A stretch of DNA of 64,000 nucleotides from positions 1,754,575 to 1,818,574 of the forward strand of contig JAJVIF010000001.1 of assembly GCA_022072165.1 (NCBI GenBank), read 5' to 3'. The DNA comes from a bacterium (GTDB lineage Bacteria; JAJVIF01). The notes beneath the pieces were generated by a model that saw only the letters and a list, made by a program, of their open reading frames with translations, was not told the DNA's origin and did not search any database. The translations under genes and the position numbers were made by a program. How positions within the stretch are numbered: the stretch's first letter is position 1; every line of letters begins with the position of its first letter. This document shows positions 26,428 to 35,637 of this stretch, in pieces.

Positions 26428-26751
26428 CTATCCCTCCTCCCCGGCAGACCCTTTGAGGACCCGGGGAACTGAGAGGTATTCGTGGTCTCGTCGTGCAGAT
26501 GGCGCCAGGGCCGAGTCGGTCGACAGCGATGGCACCGGCGTATCGGGACGGGGTGTCAGGGTGAGGTCCGGGAAGCTTGCCAGGACCGCCTCGATCGCGG
26601 AGGTGTCGACATTCCGGAGTCCTTCAAAGAGGACAAGCACATTCTCCAGTTGCCCGGCGTAGGACTCCAGGGCATCCGGGGGGATGTCGAGCCGCGCGAG
26701 ATGCGCCAGATGGGCGAGGTCGTCCGGGGTCAGGGCCACAGGTGCGGTCAT
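26428..26751 (-). CDS. gatC: Asp-tRNA(Asn)/Glu-tRNA(Gln) amidotransferase subunit C
   Basis: 107 residues. Small subunit that clamps GatA to GatB. N-terminal LTPDDLAHLAHLARLDI and LENVLVLFEGLRNVDTSAIE are characteristic; the segment PRPDTPVPS precedes the conserved REDxx-like end, here weak. ATG 26751 is preferred to 26814 because CATAAT lies seven bases upstream and the extra residues are not GatC-like. Divergent from the aminotransferase at 26800. Confidence 0.9.
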   Translation of the reverse strand: MTAPVALTPDDLAHLAHLARLDIPPDALESYAGQLENVLVLFEGLRNVDTSAIEAVLASFPDLTLTPRPDTPVPSLSTDSALAPSARRDHEYLSVPRVLKGSAGEEG

Positions 26752-26758
26752 GTCGGCG

Positions 26759-26764
26759 ATTATG
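26759..26764 (-). promoter_or_regulatory. leaderless -10 element of gatCA
   Basis: CATAAT on the minus strand, seven bases before the gatC ATG. Confidence 0.5.
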
Positions 26765-26799
26765 CACCGCCCCCGTGCTATCGTCCCTACTGAAGGCCC

Positions 26800-28029
26800 A
26801 TGTCTGTCAGCCACCCCTACGATGCCGATGGCGATCTCCCGCTGCCGCCTCTCCCGCAGCGCGCCTCCGCGCTCGACATCTCATCGGTGGTCTCGGTCGA
26901 ACTCCAGGCGGATGTCGCCGACCCCCTGTGTGTCACCTTTCAGGCGGCGAGCTGTCATTTCGCCGGCCGTGGAGCAGCCGCCCTTCTGGCCCTCTGTCAG
27001 GCCCTGAACGAAACGGGCGGCGAGGTGCTGATCCCATCGCTGGTCTGCCCCAGTGTCCCGCTGGCGATCATGCTCGGCGGACTGGTGCCGGTCTTTTGCG
27101 ATGTCCTCCCCGGCGATGCCACCATCAATCCCGCCGCTGCCGCCGCCGCGATTACACCGAAAACGGTCGCGATCGTCGCGGTCCATCTCTACGGGCATCC
27201 CTGTGACCTCACCGCGCTGCGGGCACTGGCGGATCAGCATCATCTGCTCCTCATCGAAGACTGCGCCCAATCCATAGGGCAACTTTCTGATGATATCTGG
27301 CTCGGCAGAGTCGGCGATGCCGCCCTCCTGAGTTTTCATCCTTCGAAGATTCTTCCAGCTGCCGGAGGTGGTGCCCTCCTCCTGCGCGAGGGGGCGGCAG
27401 ACCTTGCACCCCGGGTCGCCCATGCGATCCATGCGTTTCCTGATGAATCACCGCTGACCACGGAGCAGAACACCGACCTGGTGCGTCGGGGCAACGCCAT
27501 CCTCAACACGGCCCGCCTCGACCCCTCGTATGCCTCGCGGTACCGGACCCTCATGGGGGATCTGGCGGCCGGGATTCCCTCGCAGATTTCCATCCCGCAG
27601 TTGCAGGGCATCCATCGGGAATGGGACACCCTGGATCGCATCATCCCGGAGCGCGAGTTGCGGGCACGTCGGTATCACGCGCTCCTCAACGACCCCCGAC
27701 TCCTCCATCCTGAACTCCGGGGCAGTGCGTTGCCCCTCTTCCGCTACACCCTCCGCCCGACCATCGAGGGCGAAGCTGGCATCTGGCTTACCTGGCATCT
27801 GACGGCTGCATTGCGTCAAGCCGGACTCCACGCCTCGAATCTCTACTACCCGGCCCATTGGCTCTTTGGCGAGGAAGTCGCATTGCCGGTGGCCGAGATG
27901 CTGGGACGTCGGGTGATTAATCTGTGGCTGGATCGCAGCGCTGATGCGGAGTCTATGCTGCTGACCCGACGGGTCATTACACGGGTCTTGCAGCGGTCGG
28001 GCAGCTATCGCGAGCCGGTTTTTGCCTGA
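26800..28029 (+). CDS. DegT/DnrJ/EryC1/StrS-type PLP-dependent aminotransferase
   Basis: 409 residues. PLP-binding features of the sugar aminotransferase family: GRGAAALLALCQAL (phosphate cup), EVLIPSLVCPSVPLAIML, VAIVAVHLYGHPCDL, LLLIEDCAQSIG (the Asp that pairs with the pyridine nitrogen) and LLSFHPSKILPAAGGGALL with the Schiff-base Lys in SK. Family members install amino groups on nucleotide-linked sugars; here neither nucleotide-sugar enzymes nor glycosyltransferases are neighbours, so the substrate is unknown. Divergent from gatC. Confidence 0.88.
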   Translation: MSVSHPYDADGDLPLPPLPQRASALDISSVVSVELQADVADPLCVTFQAASCHFAGRGAAALLALCQALNETGGEVLIPSLVCPSVPLAIMLGGLVPVFCDVLPGDATINPAAAAAAITPKTVAIVAVHLYGHPCDLTALRALADQHHLLLIEDCAQSIGQLSDDIWLGRVGDAALLSFHPSKILPAAGGGALLLREGAADLAPRVAHAIHAFPDESPLTTEQNTDLVRRGNAILNTARLDPSYASRYRTLMGDLAAGIPSQISIPQLQGIHREWDTLDRIIPERELRARRYHALLNDPRLLHPELRGSALPLFRYTLRPTIEGEAGIWLTWHLTAALRQAGLHASNLYYPAHWLFGEEVALPVAEMLGRRVINLWLDRSADAESMLLTRRVITRVLQRSGSYREPVFA

Positions 28030-28115
28030 CCGCCGAGTCCTGAAGCGCCTGACCGGCCTCGTCCAAAGTGGAGGGAAAATTTTTGGTACTACGCGCGGTC
28101 ATACGTCGGCTTGCA

Positions 28116-28124
28116 TGGTATAAA
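28116..28124 (+). promoter_or_regulatory. extended -10 element before a candidate small RNA
   Basis: TG, one base, TATAAA forms an extended -10 in a stretch with no coding frame of interest; there is no -35 at the usual distance. Transcription would start near 28131. Confidence 0.5.
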
Positions 28125-28130
28125 TCCCTC

Positions 28131-28265
28131 AGGCCACTCCGGTGGCGAACAGCAACCAGAGCGCATCGGTGCTAAAGCTACCTCTAGAGCGAGAGAGTGC
28201 ACGAGCGCGGAGATCGAGAGAGCGCAGCGGGATGAACTTCGGTTCATCCCGCTGTCTATTTTTGT
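28131..28265 (+). ncRNA. candidate small RNA between two convergent genes
   Basis: About 130 bases lacking an open frame, with an extended -10 just before it, a 5' hairpin GCCAC-TCCG-GTGGC (28133-28146), an A/G-rich middle with a CTCTAGAG palindrome, and a strong terminator at the 3' end. The segment CTCAGG..hairpin..GAACAGCAACCAG distantly recalls the helix-8 surroundings of SRP RNA, but the GGAA loop and long pairing arms are absent. It could also be the 3' untranslated region of the aminotransferase gene ending at 28029. I cannot name it. Confidence 0.4.
28225..28265 (+). terminator. strong Rho-independent terminator with UUCG loop
   Basis: 13-bp perfect stem (CAGCGGGATGAAC and complement) capped by TTCG, followed by GTCTATTTTTG. 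It terminates the candidate small RNA or the 26800 gene. Confidence 0.9.
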
Positions 28266-28317
28266 GCGGTGCAAGATGGAGAAGGTCGGCGGACCAACGC
28301 CCTGTCTGCGTGACAGC

Positions 28318-29535
28318 TTAGCCGGGGAAAAACTCGCGGATGAGAGCGTCCATAGCATTGGGGACCGGCGGACGCAACAGCGGACCAGCCAGCGCATCAC
28401 GCAGGAACCGCGCGACCGGTGTATGAGGGCCATAGCTCCGGCCACCCGCCAGCATCGACATCTGCGTCGCGGTCTCCACCGAAGTCCGGGTCACGAAGGT
28501 CTTCACATGCTGGCAGCGCTTCCCGTAGTCCGGCGCAGGGGGCCAGCTCTCAGCCCGGGCGACCGAGTCCAGGAAACCAGCGGCGGCTTCCTGACGCAAC
28601 ATACATTCGGCGAAGGTCACGCGCCCGAACTCGAACTCCCCGGCCGCTTCCTGCGCATGAAGCAGGGCGCCCTCGCCGACTCCGCCAAACACTGCCGCGA
28701 AAAGCAGGGTCGACCAGTGACGGGCATTAAGTCCGGTGAGACATCCGGGATAGCCGAAAACCGCAGCAGCCGGTGCATCTGACAGCGTCAGCCCCACACT
28801 CGCGGTCGTCCGCATTCCCAGCGCCTGCCATTTGTCATCGACTTCCACACCAGTCGCATCGCGGGCGACAAAGAAGCCTTCGATTTGTCGGCCATCAGCG
28901 TTGTGGACCCGGGCAGCACACAGGAAGTAGTCCGCGTCGGGACCGATGGTCGCGAAGGACTTGCGACCACTGAGCCGGATCACACCCTGTTCATCGACCC
29001 GGGCGATCGTCTGGGTGTTCGCCAGTTCGCCGCCACTCCCGGGCTCAGAATTCGCCACCGCCAGGATTTGCCCGCGACGTACCTGCTCTGCGATCCAGCG
29101 CTGACCGATGCGCAGGGCATCCCGGGACTCTTCCGGGACACATGCTGACGGAATCGTGGTGGTCGCGGCATTCCCCAGGGGCATGGCCATCGCGAGGGCT
29201 GTCGCGGGAGCTACCCGGGCCAGACTCCGGATCCCCTCAGCGACCTGCCAGAGCGGGACACCCCATCCCCCCAGTTCCCGGGGAATCGGGGCGGCGAGCA
29301 GGCCAATCTGGCGAAACTCATCGAGGGTGGTGATCGGGATGCGGATACTCCCGCTCCGGTCCGCTTCGGCTTCCCGTTGCGCCCACGTCGGTGCGTGGAG
29401 GGCGATCTCATCGAGAAACTGCGACAGGGGCGGCAGCACCGGTTCGCCCACCGTAATTGGTGAGATCCGGGCCGCTCCGGCGACTGGATTGCGGGAAAAA
29501 TGCTCGATGCTGGCGTCACGTTGTGTCTGGGGCAT
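28318..29535 (-). CDS. acyl-CoA dehydrogenase-family flavoprotein
   Basis: 405 residues. Matches the acyl-CoA dehydrogenase fold: N-terminal helical region with LDEFRQIGLLAAPIPRELGGWG, middle beta domain with ILAVANSEPGSGGELANTQTIARVDEQGVIRLSGRKSFATIGPDADYF, and a C-terminal helical domain. No clear catalytic Glu motif is visible, so it may belong to the DszC/hydroxylase-like branch that uses reduced flavin. ATG 29535 is chosen; AGAGGA stands about 12 bases upstream. A longer frame to 29688 would overlap the divergent gene at 29668. Confidence 0.82.
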   Translation of the reverse strand: MPQTQRDASIEHFSRNPVAGAARISPITVGEPVLPPLSQFLDEIALHAPTWAQREAEADRSGSIRIPITTLDEFRQIGLLAAPIPRELGGWGVPLWQVAEGIRSLARVAPATALAMAMPLGNAATTTIPSACVPEESRDALRIGQRWIAEQVRRGQILAVANSEPGSGGELANTQTIARVDEQGVIRLSGRKSFATIGPDADYFLCAARVHNADGRQIEGFFVARDATGVEVDDKWQALGMRTTASVGLTLSDAPAAAVFGYPGCLTGLNARHWSTLLFAAVFGGVGEGALLHAQEAAGEFEFGRVTFAECMLRQEAAAGFLDSVARAESWPPAPDYGKRCQHVKTFVTRTSVETATQMSMLAGGRSYGPHTPVARFLRDALAGPLLRPPVPNAMDALIREFFPG

Positions 29536-29655
29536 GAGCTTCTGGGTCCTCTCAGGGAGGCAGTACGCCGCCGGCTCCCCTTGGTACCCTTTGATGTACC
29601 GAATCGACAATCCGTAGTGCAACCCCTCAGCAGGCCGAAAGTCACTTTTCCTGTG

Positions 29656-29661
29656 CACAAT
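29656..29661 (+). promoter_or_regulatory. leaderless -10 element of 29668
   Basis: CACAAT, six bases, then ATG at 29668; no Shine-Dalgarno. Confidence 0.45.
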
Positions 29662-29667
29662 GCCCCT

Positions 29668-30309
29668 ATGTCCGAGACCGAGACCCACACTGCCACCTGT
29701 CCCCTCTGCGCTCAGGTCCAGGACCTTTCACAGGAGTTGCGTCTGGCCTGGGTGACTGCCGACTGGAAAGCTGGACAGGATGCCAGTCAGCATGAGCCGC
29801 ACGAAGCGTGGGTCCCGGTTTGTGAGGAATGCGCGACCCGGGCGACCACGTTCCGTGTCACCTACCCCGTGGAACTCCGTCAGCACGAACAGGGCGCACT
29901 CCGGCTGGTCATCACCTTCGGCATCACACTGGCATTGCTCATCGCGATCCTGATCTCAGGACGGGGGCTGGTCAATTCCGATCCCCTGACCGTCAAGCTC
30001 CTGTTCGCCGCCGGGTGGTTCGCCTTTGGCATCGGACTCATCCTGACGCTGCTTCAGTTCTCGAAGTTCCTGGCCTTTGAGCTGGGGGGACGTCATCCCT
30101 GGTCGGGACCCTGGCTCGAAAAGCGGTTTGCGCAGCTCCTCGCACTGCCGACCGGCGACCAGGCGCCTTACTGGTGGCAGATCCGGCTGCTGGAAAGCCT
30201 TCAGGTCCGGACACGTCCACTCCCCACCCCGCCGGTGACAAGCATCGATCCCCTGGCTCCGGTCACCATATCCATCTTCCCGACCCTCGGCACTGACCCG
30301 ACTCCCTGA
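29668..30309 (+). CDS. membrane protein with an N-terminal CxxC/CxxC zinc-ribbon-like motif
   Basis: 213 residues. The N-terminus holds two Cys pairs, CPLC (about residue 11) and CEEC (about 52), as in a zinc ribbon, followed by two hydrophobic helices (near 83-103 and 114-137) and a polar C-terminus rich in Pro/Thr. The layout suggests a membrane protein with a cytoplasmic metal-binding head; no family recognised. Confidence 0.65.
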   Translation: MSETETHTATCPLCAQVQDLSQELRLAWVTADWKAGQDASQHEPHEAWVPVCEECATRATTFRVTYPVELRQHEQGALRLVITFGITLALLIAILISGRGLVNSDPLTVKLLFAAGWFAFGIGLILTLLQFSKFLAFELGGRHPWSGPWLEKRFAQLLALPTGDQAPYWWQIRLLESLQVRTRPLPTPPVTSIDPLAPVTISIFPTLGTDPTP

Positions 30310-30336
30310 GCTGTCGCTCGCTTGTGCCGGATCAAT

Positions 30337-30370
30337 AAAAGTCCCGGCCTGCTGCGAGCGAGCAGCAGGC
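30337..30370 (-). terminator. distal copy of the duplicated terminator
   Basis: On the minus strand a nine-bp stem with loop TCGCTC is followed by CGGGACTTTTATTG. Second copy of the hairpin found at 30445. Confidence 0.7.
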
Positions 30371-30434
30371 TCCGCTTGACGCTCGCGGCAAGCGCTGGTT
30401 AAAAAGCAAAGTCGCTTGCGACAAGCACTGGATC

Positions 30435-30472
30435 AAAAAAGGCCTGGCCTGCTGCGAGCGAGCAGCAGGCCA
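30435..30472 (-). terminator. recA terminator
   Basis: On the minus strand an 11-bp stem (TGGCCTGCTGC and complement) with six-base loop is followed by AGGCCTTTTTTG. It lies 54 bases after the recA stop. Confidence 0.85.
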
Positions 30473-30525
30473 GAGCCAGAGCACCAGTCCTGGTGGTTCT
30501 GTAACGATCAGACCTGACCAGTGAC

Positions 30526-31668
<1,143 letters not shown>

Positions 31669-31699
31669 GGTGCTGAGTCCTTTCAGTGCGAGTTCGCAC

Positions 31700-31728
31700 A
31701 TACTACTAAACAAATGTGGGGCTTTCAA
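31700..31728 (-). promoter_or_regulatory. recA promoter
   Basis: On the minus strand TTGAAA (31723-31728), 17-base spacer, TAGTAT (31700-31705), giving a leader of about 25 nt with AAAGGA. The spacing and the position exclude the more upstream ATG at 31728 as a start. Confidence 0.75.
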
Positions 31729-31952
31729 CCGCCCCTCGCCTCGCCCCTCGCGGGCCCCCAGGCTCCGGCGTCCTTCCTGACACTAGGATTAAACCCCAGC
31801 TTGAGGCCTGTTGACGGCCCTAATAGGGCCTTTAGCAGGGAAGTGTCGAGGAAAGTCGGTTTTCGACCGCGCGACAGCAGAGTGATGCCGCAGCCGCTCC
31901 GGATTCCGCGGGCGGGGGCGCAGATTTTTCCGCCCCGCCAGCACCACCGGAC

Positions 31953-32549
31953 CTACTCCATCGATGGCAACTCCGCGCTGGCGGGATTCACCGACGGCAT
32001 CGGCGCTGCAAAGGGCACCCGCAGCAACTCGGTATAGGACGCTCCCGCCGGGCCCAGATGGCTCTCGTACATCACCACCGACTGGCAGGTCCAGCGATAC
32101 GCCTCTTCCGCTTCTTCATCGTTCATATGCTCCAGCGGATTGCCGCCCTCCCGGACCCGGGCAATGGTGATGTGCGGATTGATCGCTTTCCCCGTCGCGG
32201 GCAGCCCCAATTCCGCGGCTAACTGCCGCACCGCGAGCCCCAGGGCGATGAGTGTTTCTCGTCCGGTAATCACCGGCACCACGATCGCCGAAGGAAATGC
32301 CGCAACACCGCCGATTTCGATCAGGAAGGGCGTCTGGCTGGCGGCGATCGGCTGCAGGCCAGCGCCCAGGGTCGCGACCTGGGGCGGTGTCAGATCGCCG
32401 AAGAAATGGAGCGTGATGTGGAAGAGCTCGGGCTTGACGACCTTCAGCGATCGCGGCTGACGCAGCAGGCTCCCCTGATACAGCGCAAGCTCCCGTTTGA
32501 GGGTCATCGGGAGGGGGACTGCCACGAAGATGCGTTGCGTCTCGCTCAT
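31953..32549 (-). CDS. thpR: RNA 2',3'-cyclic phosphodiesterase (2H phosphoesterase)
   Basis: 198 residues. Two HxTx motifs define the 2H family active site: HITL in FHITLHFFGDL and HITI in NPHITIARVREGG. N-terminal RIFVAVPLP matches ThpR/LigT. Acts on 2',3'-cyclic phosphate RNA ends and ligates tRNA halves in vitro. ATG 32549 shares its A with the cinA stop (TGATG), so the two are translationally coupled. The 284-base stretch between this gene and recA holds the recA promoter and minor hairpins but no further gene. Confidence 0.92.
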   Translation of the reverse strand: MSETQRIFVAVPLPMTLKRELALYQGSLLRQPRSLKVVKPELFHITLHFFGDLTPPQVATLGAGLQPIAASQTPFLIEIGGVAAFPSAIVVPVITGRETLIALGLAVRQLAAELGLPATGKAINPHITIARVREGGNPLEHMNDEEAEEAYRWTCQSVVMYESHLGPAGASYTELLRVPFAAPMPSVNPASAELPSME

Positions 32550-33055
32550 CAGCGACCGTCTCGTTCCGCCATGAAGTTGAGGTAGTCCTGCAACAGTTCG
32601 CAGCCAGCCAGCAGCGCTCCCCAACGCACCGCTGCGCGATCCCCAGCGATCTCCCGGTGTTCGGTCATGATCCCCACCGGGCCGACCACGCTCCACCAGA
32701 TGGTTCCCACGGGCGCGTCGCCCTCGGCGGTCGGTCCCGCATTGCCGGTCACGGCCATCCCGAGGCTGGCTCCGAGGCGTTCCCGGATTCCTCCAGCCAG
32801 CGCAGTGCTGGTGGCGGCACTGACAGTCCCTTCAGTCGCCAGCATTTCAGCGGTGATCCCGGTCAGCTCGATTTTCGCCGTGGGGGTGTAAACCACCGCT
32901 CCCCCCAGGAGCATCTGCGAAGCTCCCGGAATCGCAGTGCAGAGCTGACAGAATCCCCCGCCGGTGACACTTTCGGCGACCGCCAGGGTCAGACCCCGCC
33001 GGGCAGCATCAGCCAAGGCAGCGGCGATCAGCGGCTCCAGGGAGGTGGTGTCCAT
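32549..33055 (-). CDS. pncC: nicotinamide-nucleotide amidase, CinA C-terminal type
   Basis: 168 residues, stand-alone CinA C-terminal domain. Deamidates NMN to NaMN in pyridine-nucleotide recycling. Motifs: LAVAESVTGGGFCQ (Ser/Thr-Gly-Gly site; the usual Cys of SCTGG is Val), VVYTPTAKIEL and GMAVTGNAGPTAEG. Note that cinA near recA is common in other bacteria. Leaderless start: TACAAT seven bases before the ATG. Confidence 0.92.
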   Translation of the reverse strand: MDTTSLEPLIAAALADAARRGLTLAVAESVTGGGFCQLCTAIPGASQMLLGGAVVYTPTAKIELTGITAEMLATEGTVSAATSTALAGGIRERLGASLGMAVTGNAGPTAEGDAPVGTIWWSVVGPVGIMTEHREIAGDRAAVRWGALLAGCELLQDYLNFMAERDGR

Positions 33056-33062
33056 TAGCCTG

Positions 33063-33068
33063 ATTGTA
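33063..33068 (-). promoter_or_regulatory. leaderless -10 element of the pncC-thpR operon
   Basis: TACAAT on the minus strand, seven bases before ATG 33055. Confidence 0.55.
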
Positions 33069-33094
33069 GAGGCGACCGCCAGCGCAGTCCGGTG

Positions 33095-34489
33095 CTACTG
33101 CATCGACCGGATAGTCCGGCGTCCGACCTTCGCCAGGACTCGTCCAGTCTGCGACCCATCCGCCAGCTCACCATAGAGATCGTAGTCATCCGCCTCGGTC
33201 ATCCGGACCTTTACAAAAGCCCCTGCCGGTGTCTGCGCCAGGTCGCCCGGAAAGTAAACCAGGCCATCGACCTCCGGGGAGTCCCGCTCCGTGCGGCCAT
33301 AGAGGAGCCCGGCATCGACTTCAGTCGCCCCCTCTACCACGACATCCCAGGTGGACCCCACGAGCCCCTCATGGATCTCCCGGGAGATGTCCGCCTGCAT
33401 GGCCATCACGGTCTCCAGTCGGGACTGTGCGACCTCCGGTTCCACCGGGTCCGGCAGATCGTGGCTCGCGGTCCCCTCTTCATCGGAAAAGCGAAAGCAG
33501 GTGAGTTTGTCGATCCGGCTCTCGGCCTGAAACTCCAGCAGCTCCTGAAAATCAATCTCCCGCTCCCCGGGAAAGCCGACAAGGAATGTGGTGCGGAAGG
33601 TCAGACGGTCCTCGAAGATCGCCCGCATCTCCCGCAGCATGGCCCGGATGTCGTGCTTCCAGCCCCGACGCATCAGCCGCAACACATGCGGCGAGACATG
33701 CTGGAGAGGCATGTCCAGGTAGTTGCAGACTTTCGGCAACTGGGCCATGGTCCGCAGGAGGTCCGGACGGACTTCATCGGGATAGAGATAGTGCACCCGG
33801 ATCCAGCGCAGCGCTTCGATCGTGGAGAGTTCCTTCAGCAACCAGCTGAGGGAAGGCTGCCCTGGCAGGTCCCGACCATAAGCGCTCGTGTCCTGACTGA
33901 TCAAAAGGAGTTCTTTCACCCCCTGGTCGGCCAGCCGCTGGGCCTCCTGGAGCAGCGCCATGGGATGCCGACTCTTCAGCTTGCCGCGGATCATGGGGAT
34001 CGCACAAAAGGCGCAGGTGTGGTCACAGCCTTCAGCGATCTTGAGGTAGGCGTAGTGACGCGGCGTGGTGGTCACCCGCAGCGTGAGGTCATCGGTGAGC
34101 CACGACCCCCGACCCGCCAGAGGTGAGACGTCTAGCCCCTCGATGGCCTGGATGATCTCGCCGAAGTTCTCGACCCCCAGCCAGCCATCGACCTCCGGAA
34201 TCTCCGCCTGCAGTTCCCCCGGATAGCGCTGGGTCAGACAGCCGGTGACGTAGACCCGCTTCCCGGCGGCATCCTCTTTCAGGGCACATGCTTCGAGGAT
34301 GGTCTGGATCGACTCTTTCTTTGCGTCCTCAATGAATCCACAGGTGTTGATCACGACGATGTCGGCATCGGCCGCTTCCGGCACAAAGCGATACCCCGCG
34401 CGCTGGAAAAGCCCCAGCATGACCTCGGAGTCCACGGTGTTTTTGGCGCAGCCCAGCGTGATGAGGGCGACGGAGGGCGTGTTGGCCAT
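33095..34489 (-). CDS. rimO: ribosomal protein S12 methylthiotransferase
   Basis: 464 residues. Adds a methylthio group to an Asp of ribosomal protein S12. Domain order: N-terminal UPF0004 domain with LITLGCAKNTVDSEVM, radical SAM domain with the cluster motif CDHTCAFC, and a C-terminal TRAM domain ending with VKVRMTEADDYDLYGEL. LGCAKNxVDSE distinguishes RimO from MiaB. Start preceded by TAGAAT at six bases and no Shine-Dalgarno. Confidence 0.95.
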   Translation of the reverse strand: MANTPSVALITLGCAKNTVDSEVMLGLFQRAGYRFVPEAADADIVVINTCGFIEDAKKESIQTILEACALKEDAAGKRVYVTGCLTQRYPGELQAEIPEVDGWLGVENFGEIIQAIEGLDVSPLAGRGSWLTDDLTLRVTTTPRHYAYLKIAEGCDHTCAFCAIPMIRGKLKSRHPMALLQEAQRLADQGVKELLLISQDTSAYGRDLPGQPSLSWLLKELSTIEALRWIRVHYLYPDEVRPDLLRTMAQLPKVCNYLDMPLQHVSPHVLRLMRRGWKHDIRAMLREMRAIFEDRLTFRTTFLVGFPGEREIDFQELLEFQAESRIDKLTCFRFSDEEGTASHDLPDPVEPEVAQSRLETVMAMQADISREIHEGLVGSTWDVVVEGATEVDAGLLYGRTERDSPEVDGLVYFPGDLAQTPAGAFVKVRMTEADDYDLYGELADGSQTGRVLAKVGRRTIRSMQ

Positions 34490-34495
34490 GGTCCG

Positions 34496-34501
34496 ATTCT
34501 A
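34496..34501 (-). promoter_or_regulatory. leaderless -10 element of rimO
   Basis: TAGAAT on the minus strand, six bases before ATG 34489. Confidence 0.55.
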
Positions 34502-34515
34502 TCTGGCTTCCAGCA

Positions 34516-35109
34516 TCAGCGAACAGGGGGCAAGGAGGCGGCAGTTCGACGCTGGAGCGCCAGGACGATAATGCCCGCCACCAGCGTGATGGCCGACGTG
34601 GCCAGTCCGATGAGCATGAGACTCACACCACCGAACACCAGTCCCAGGATTTTCGGTCCCAGCGCTTCATTCACAGCCATGACCCAGGGTCCGGGACCAT
34701 CAGCCGGCGCCACCTGCACCGTGATGGTGTAGCTCCCAGCCGCCGGAAAGCGGACATCCATCAGTGCCTGCCCCTCGTAGGAGCCGACCGAATAACTCCC
34801 CCCGATCGTGGCCTGGACCGGCACCGGAGCCCCGGTGGCATCCGTGACCTGCACCTGCAGGCTCGCGGGAGCCCGGGGTGCCAGGTGGATCGTGCCGTTG
34901 ATGAGCGAAGTCGTTTCGTGAAAGAGGGTGTAGGTGCCCGGGGAGGCGATCTGGACCGTCCGGACTCCCGGGACTGTGAAGCGTTGCGCGCCTGCCGCCA
35001 TCCCCTGCAGTTGCGTGAAGATGAGGAAGATGAACCCAGCGATGGTTGCCAGGCCGGTCAGCCCGCTCACCAGCAGCAGTCCACAGCCAAGGGGGGCTCG
35101 TCGCCACAT
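34516..35109 (-). CDS. membrane protein with an extracytoplasmic beta domain
   Basis: 197 residues. One hydrophobic helix near 7-36, a beta-rich domain (~40-145) containing TVQIASPGTYTLFHE and FPAAGSYTITVQVAP, and a second long hydrophobic helix (~155-185). The strand pattern resembles an Ig-like or emp24/PPC-type domain, but I do not recognise the family. ATG 35109 is preferred because TATCCT is six bases upstream; the longer frame adds a basic non-membrane tail. Confidence 0.65.
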   Translation of the reverse strand: MWRRAPLGCGLLLVSGLTGLATIAGFIFLIFTQLQGMAAGAQRFTVPGVRTVQIASPGTYTLFHETTSLINGTIHLAPRAPASLQVQVTDATGAPVPVQATIGGSYSVGSYEGQALMDVRFPAAGSYTITVQVAPADGPGPWVMAVNEALGPKILGLVFGGVSLMLIGLATSAITLVAGIIVLALQRRTAASLPPVR

Positions 35110-35115
35110 GCCGGA

Positions 35116-35121
35116 AGGATA
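35116..35121 (-). promoter_or_regulatory. leaderless -10 element of 34516-35109
   Basis: TATCCT on the minus strand, six bases before the ATG. Confidence 0.45.
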
Positions 35122-35164
35122 CGGCGGCTGCCGGGAAAAGTCCGGACGCCTGTGAGTCTGTCGA

Positions 35165-35201
35165 CAAAGAAACAACACCGCTCCCCGGGGTCGGGGAGCG
35201 G
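35165..35201 (-). terminator. terminator of the small-lipoprotein operon
   Basis: Nine-bp stem CCGCTCCCC and complement with a six-base loop, followed on the minus strand by TGTTGTTTCTTTG. Confidence 0.75.
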
Positions 35202-35235
35202 CAGGGAAGACTTCAGGGGTCGATGGCGGGGTCGA

Positions 35236-35637
35236 CTACTTCTTGAGTCCGAGGGTCAGCGGGGTGATGGCGATCTTGGTCTGATCCCCGCCCGACTCGA
35301 TGTCGACCTCGATCTCCTTGTTAAACACGACGATGTGGCGCTTGCCGTTGACATCATTCCGGGTGGGGTTCGGCAGCTTGCCCATGTACCACTCGGCGAT
35401 CTTCTCCGGCGTGTCTGGATGGAGATAGATGCGGTTGTTGTCGGGATAGAACTGGGTCCAGTTGGGGTACTTGAGGTCCTCGGGAATCTCCCAGGGGATC
35501 ACGTTTTCACTGGAGTCGAACTGCTGCTTCGGGAGCCCACCAGCACCCTTTTCGCTGGTCGCGTGCTGCTGGCCGCCGCACCCGTGGAGCAGGAGCGCAC
35601 TCACGAGGAATAGGAGGATGACGAATGTCTTCTGCAT
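35236..35637 (-). CDS. small lipoprotein, paralogue of 35710-36135
   Basis: 133 residues from ATG 35637 (an ATG at 35661 is also possible). Lipobox LLHGC near residues 16-20. The mature part has GGLPKQQF, IPWEIPEDLKYPNW, then a helix PEKIAEWYMGKLPN and three predicted strands. The same order occurs in the next gene (GGLPTNQV, VPPELLYPGA, VDTVDTWIRANLPG), so the two are tandem paralogues. A predicted fold of one helix packed on a small sheet, with a lipidated N-terminus; function unknown. Confidence 0.7.
   Translation of the reverse strand: MQKTFVILLFLVSALLLHGCGGQQHATSEKGAGGLPKQQFDSSENVIPWEIPEDLKYPNWTQFYPDNNRIYLHPDTPEKIAEWYMGKLPNPTRNDVNGKRHIVVFNKEIEVDIESGGDQTKIAITPLTLGLKK

Larger units (their letters stand above)
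30310..30475. repeat. degenerate repeat array of hairpin plus A-tract units downstream of recA
   Basis: Three related units, each a GC-rich inverted repeat next to CTGG(A/T)TCAAAAAA-like sequence. The GCCTGCTGC-loop GAGCGA-GCAGCAGGC hairpin occurs twice, 100 bases apart (30347-30370 and 30447-30470), and CGCTTGCGACAAGC-type variants lie between. Read on the minus strand each hairpin is followed by a T tract, so the array functions as tandem terminators for recA. Confidence 0.75.

Noticed and set aside
24977-26751. Incomplete GatCAB as a sign of a pseudogene
   Set aside because: gatA and gatC are intact with all catalytic residues; gatB is often located elsewhere.
28131-28265. SRP RNA, 6S RNA or tmRNA
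   Set aside because: No GGAA tetraloop helix 8, no long terminal pairing, no tmRNA ends; only a distant resemblance exists. Reported as an unnamed candidate RNA.
30310-30475. CRISPR array
   Set aside because: Repeats are palindromes with A tracts, spacers are not unique and no cas gene is present; the array reads as terminators.
31669-31952. Regulatory RNA or small gene between recA and thpR
   Set aside because: Only the recA promoter and weak hairpins (for example GGCCC-TAATA-GGGCC at 31816-31830) are seen; no start-stop pair or conserved motif supports a gene.
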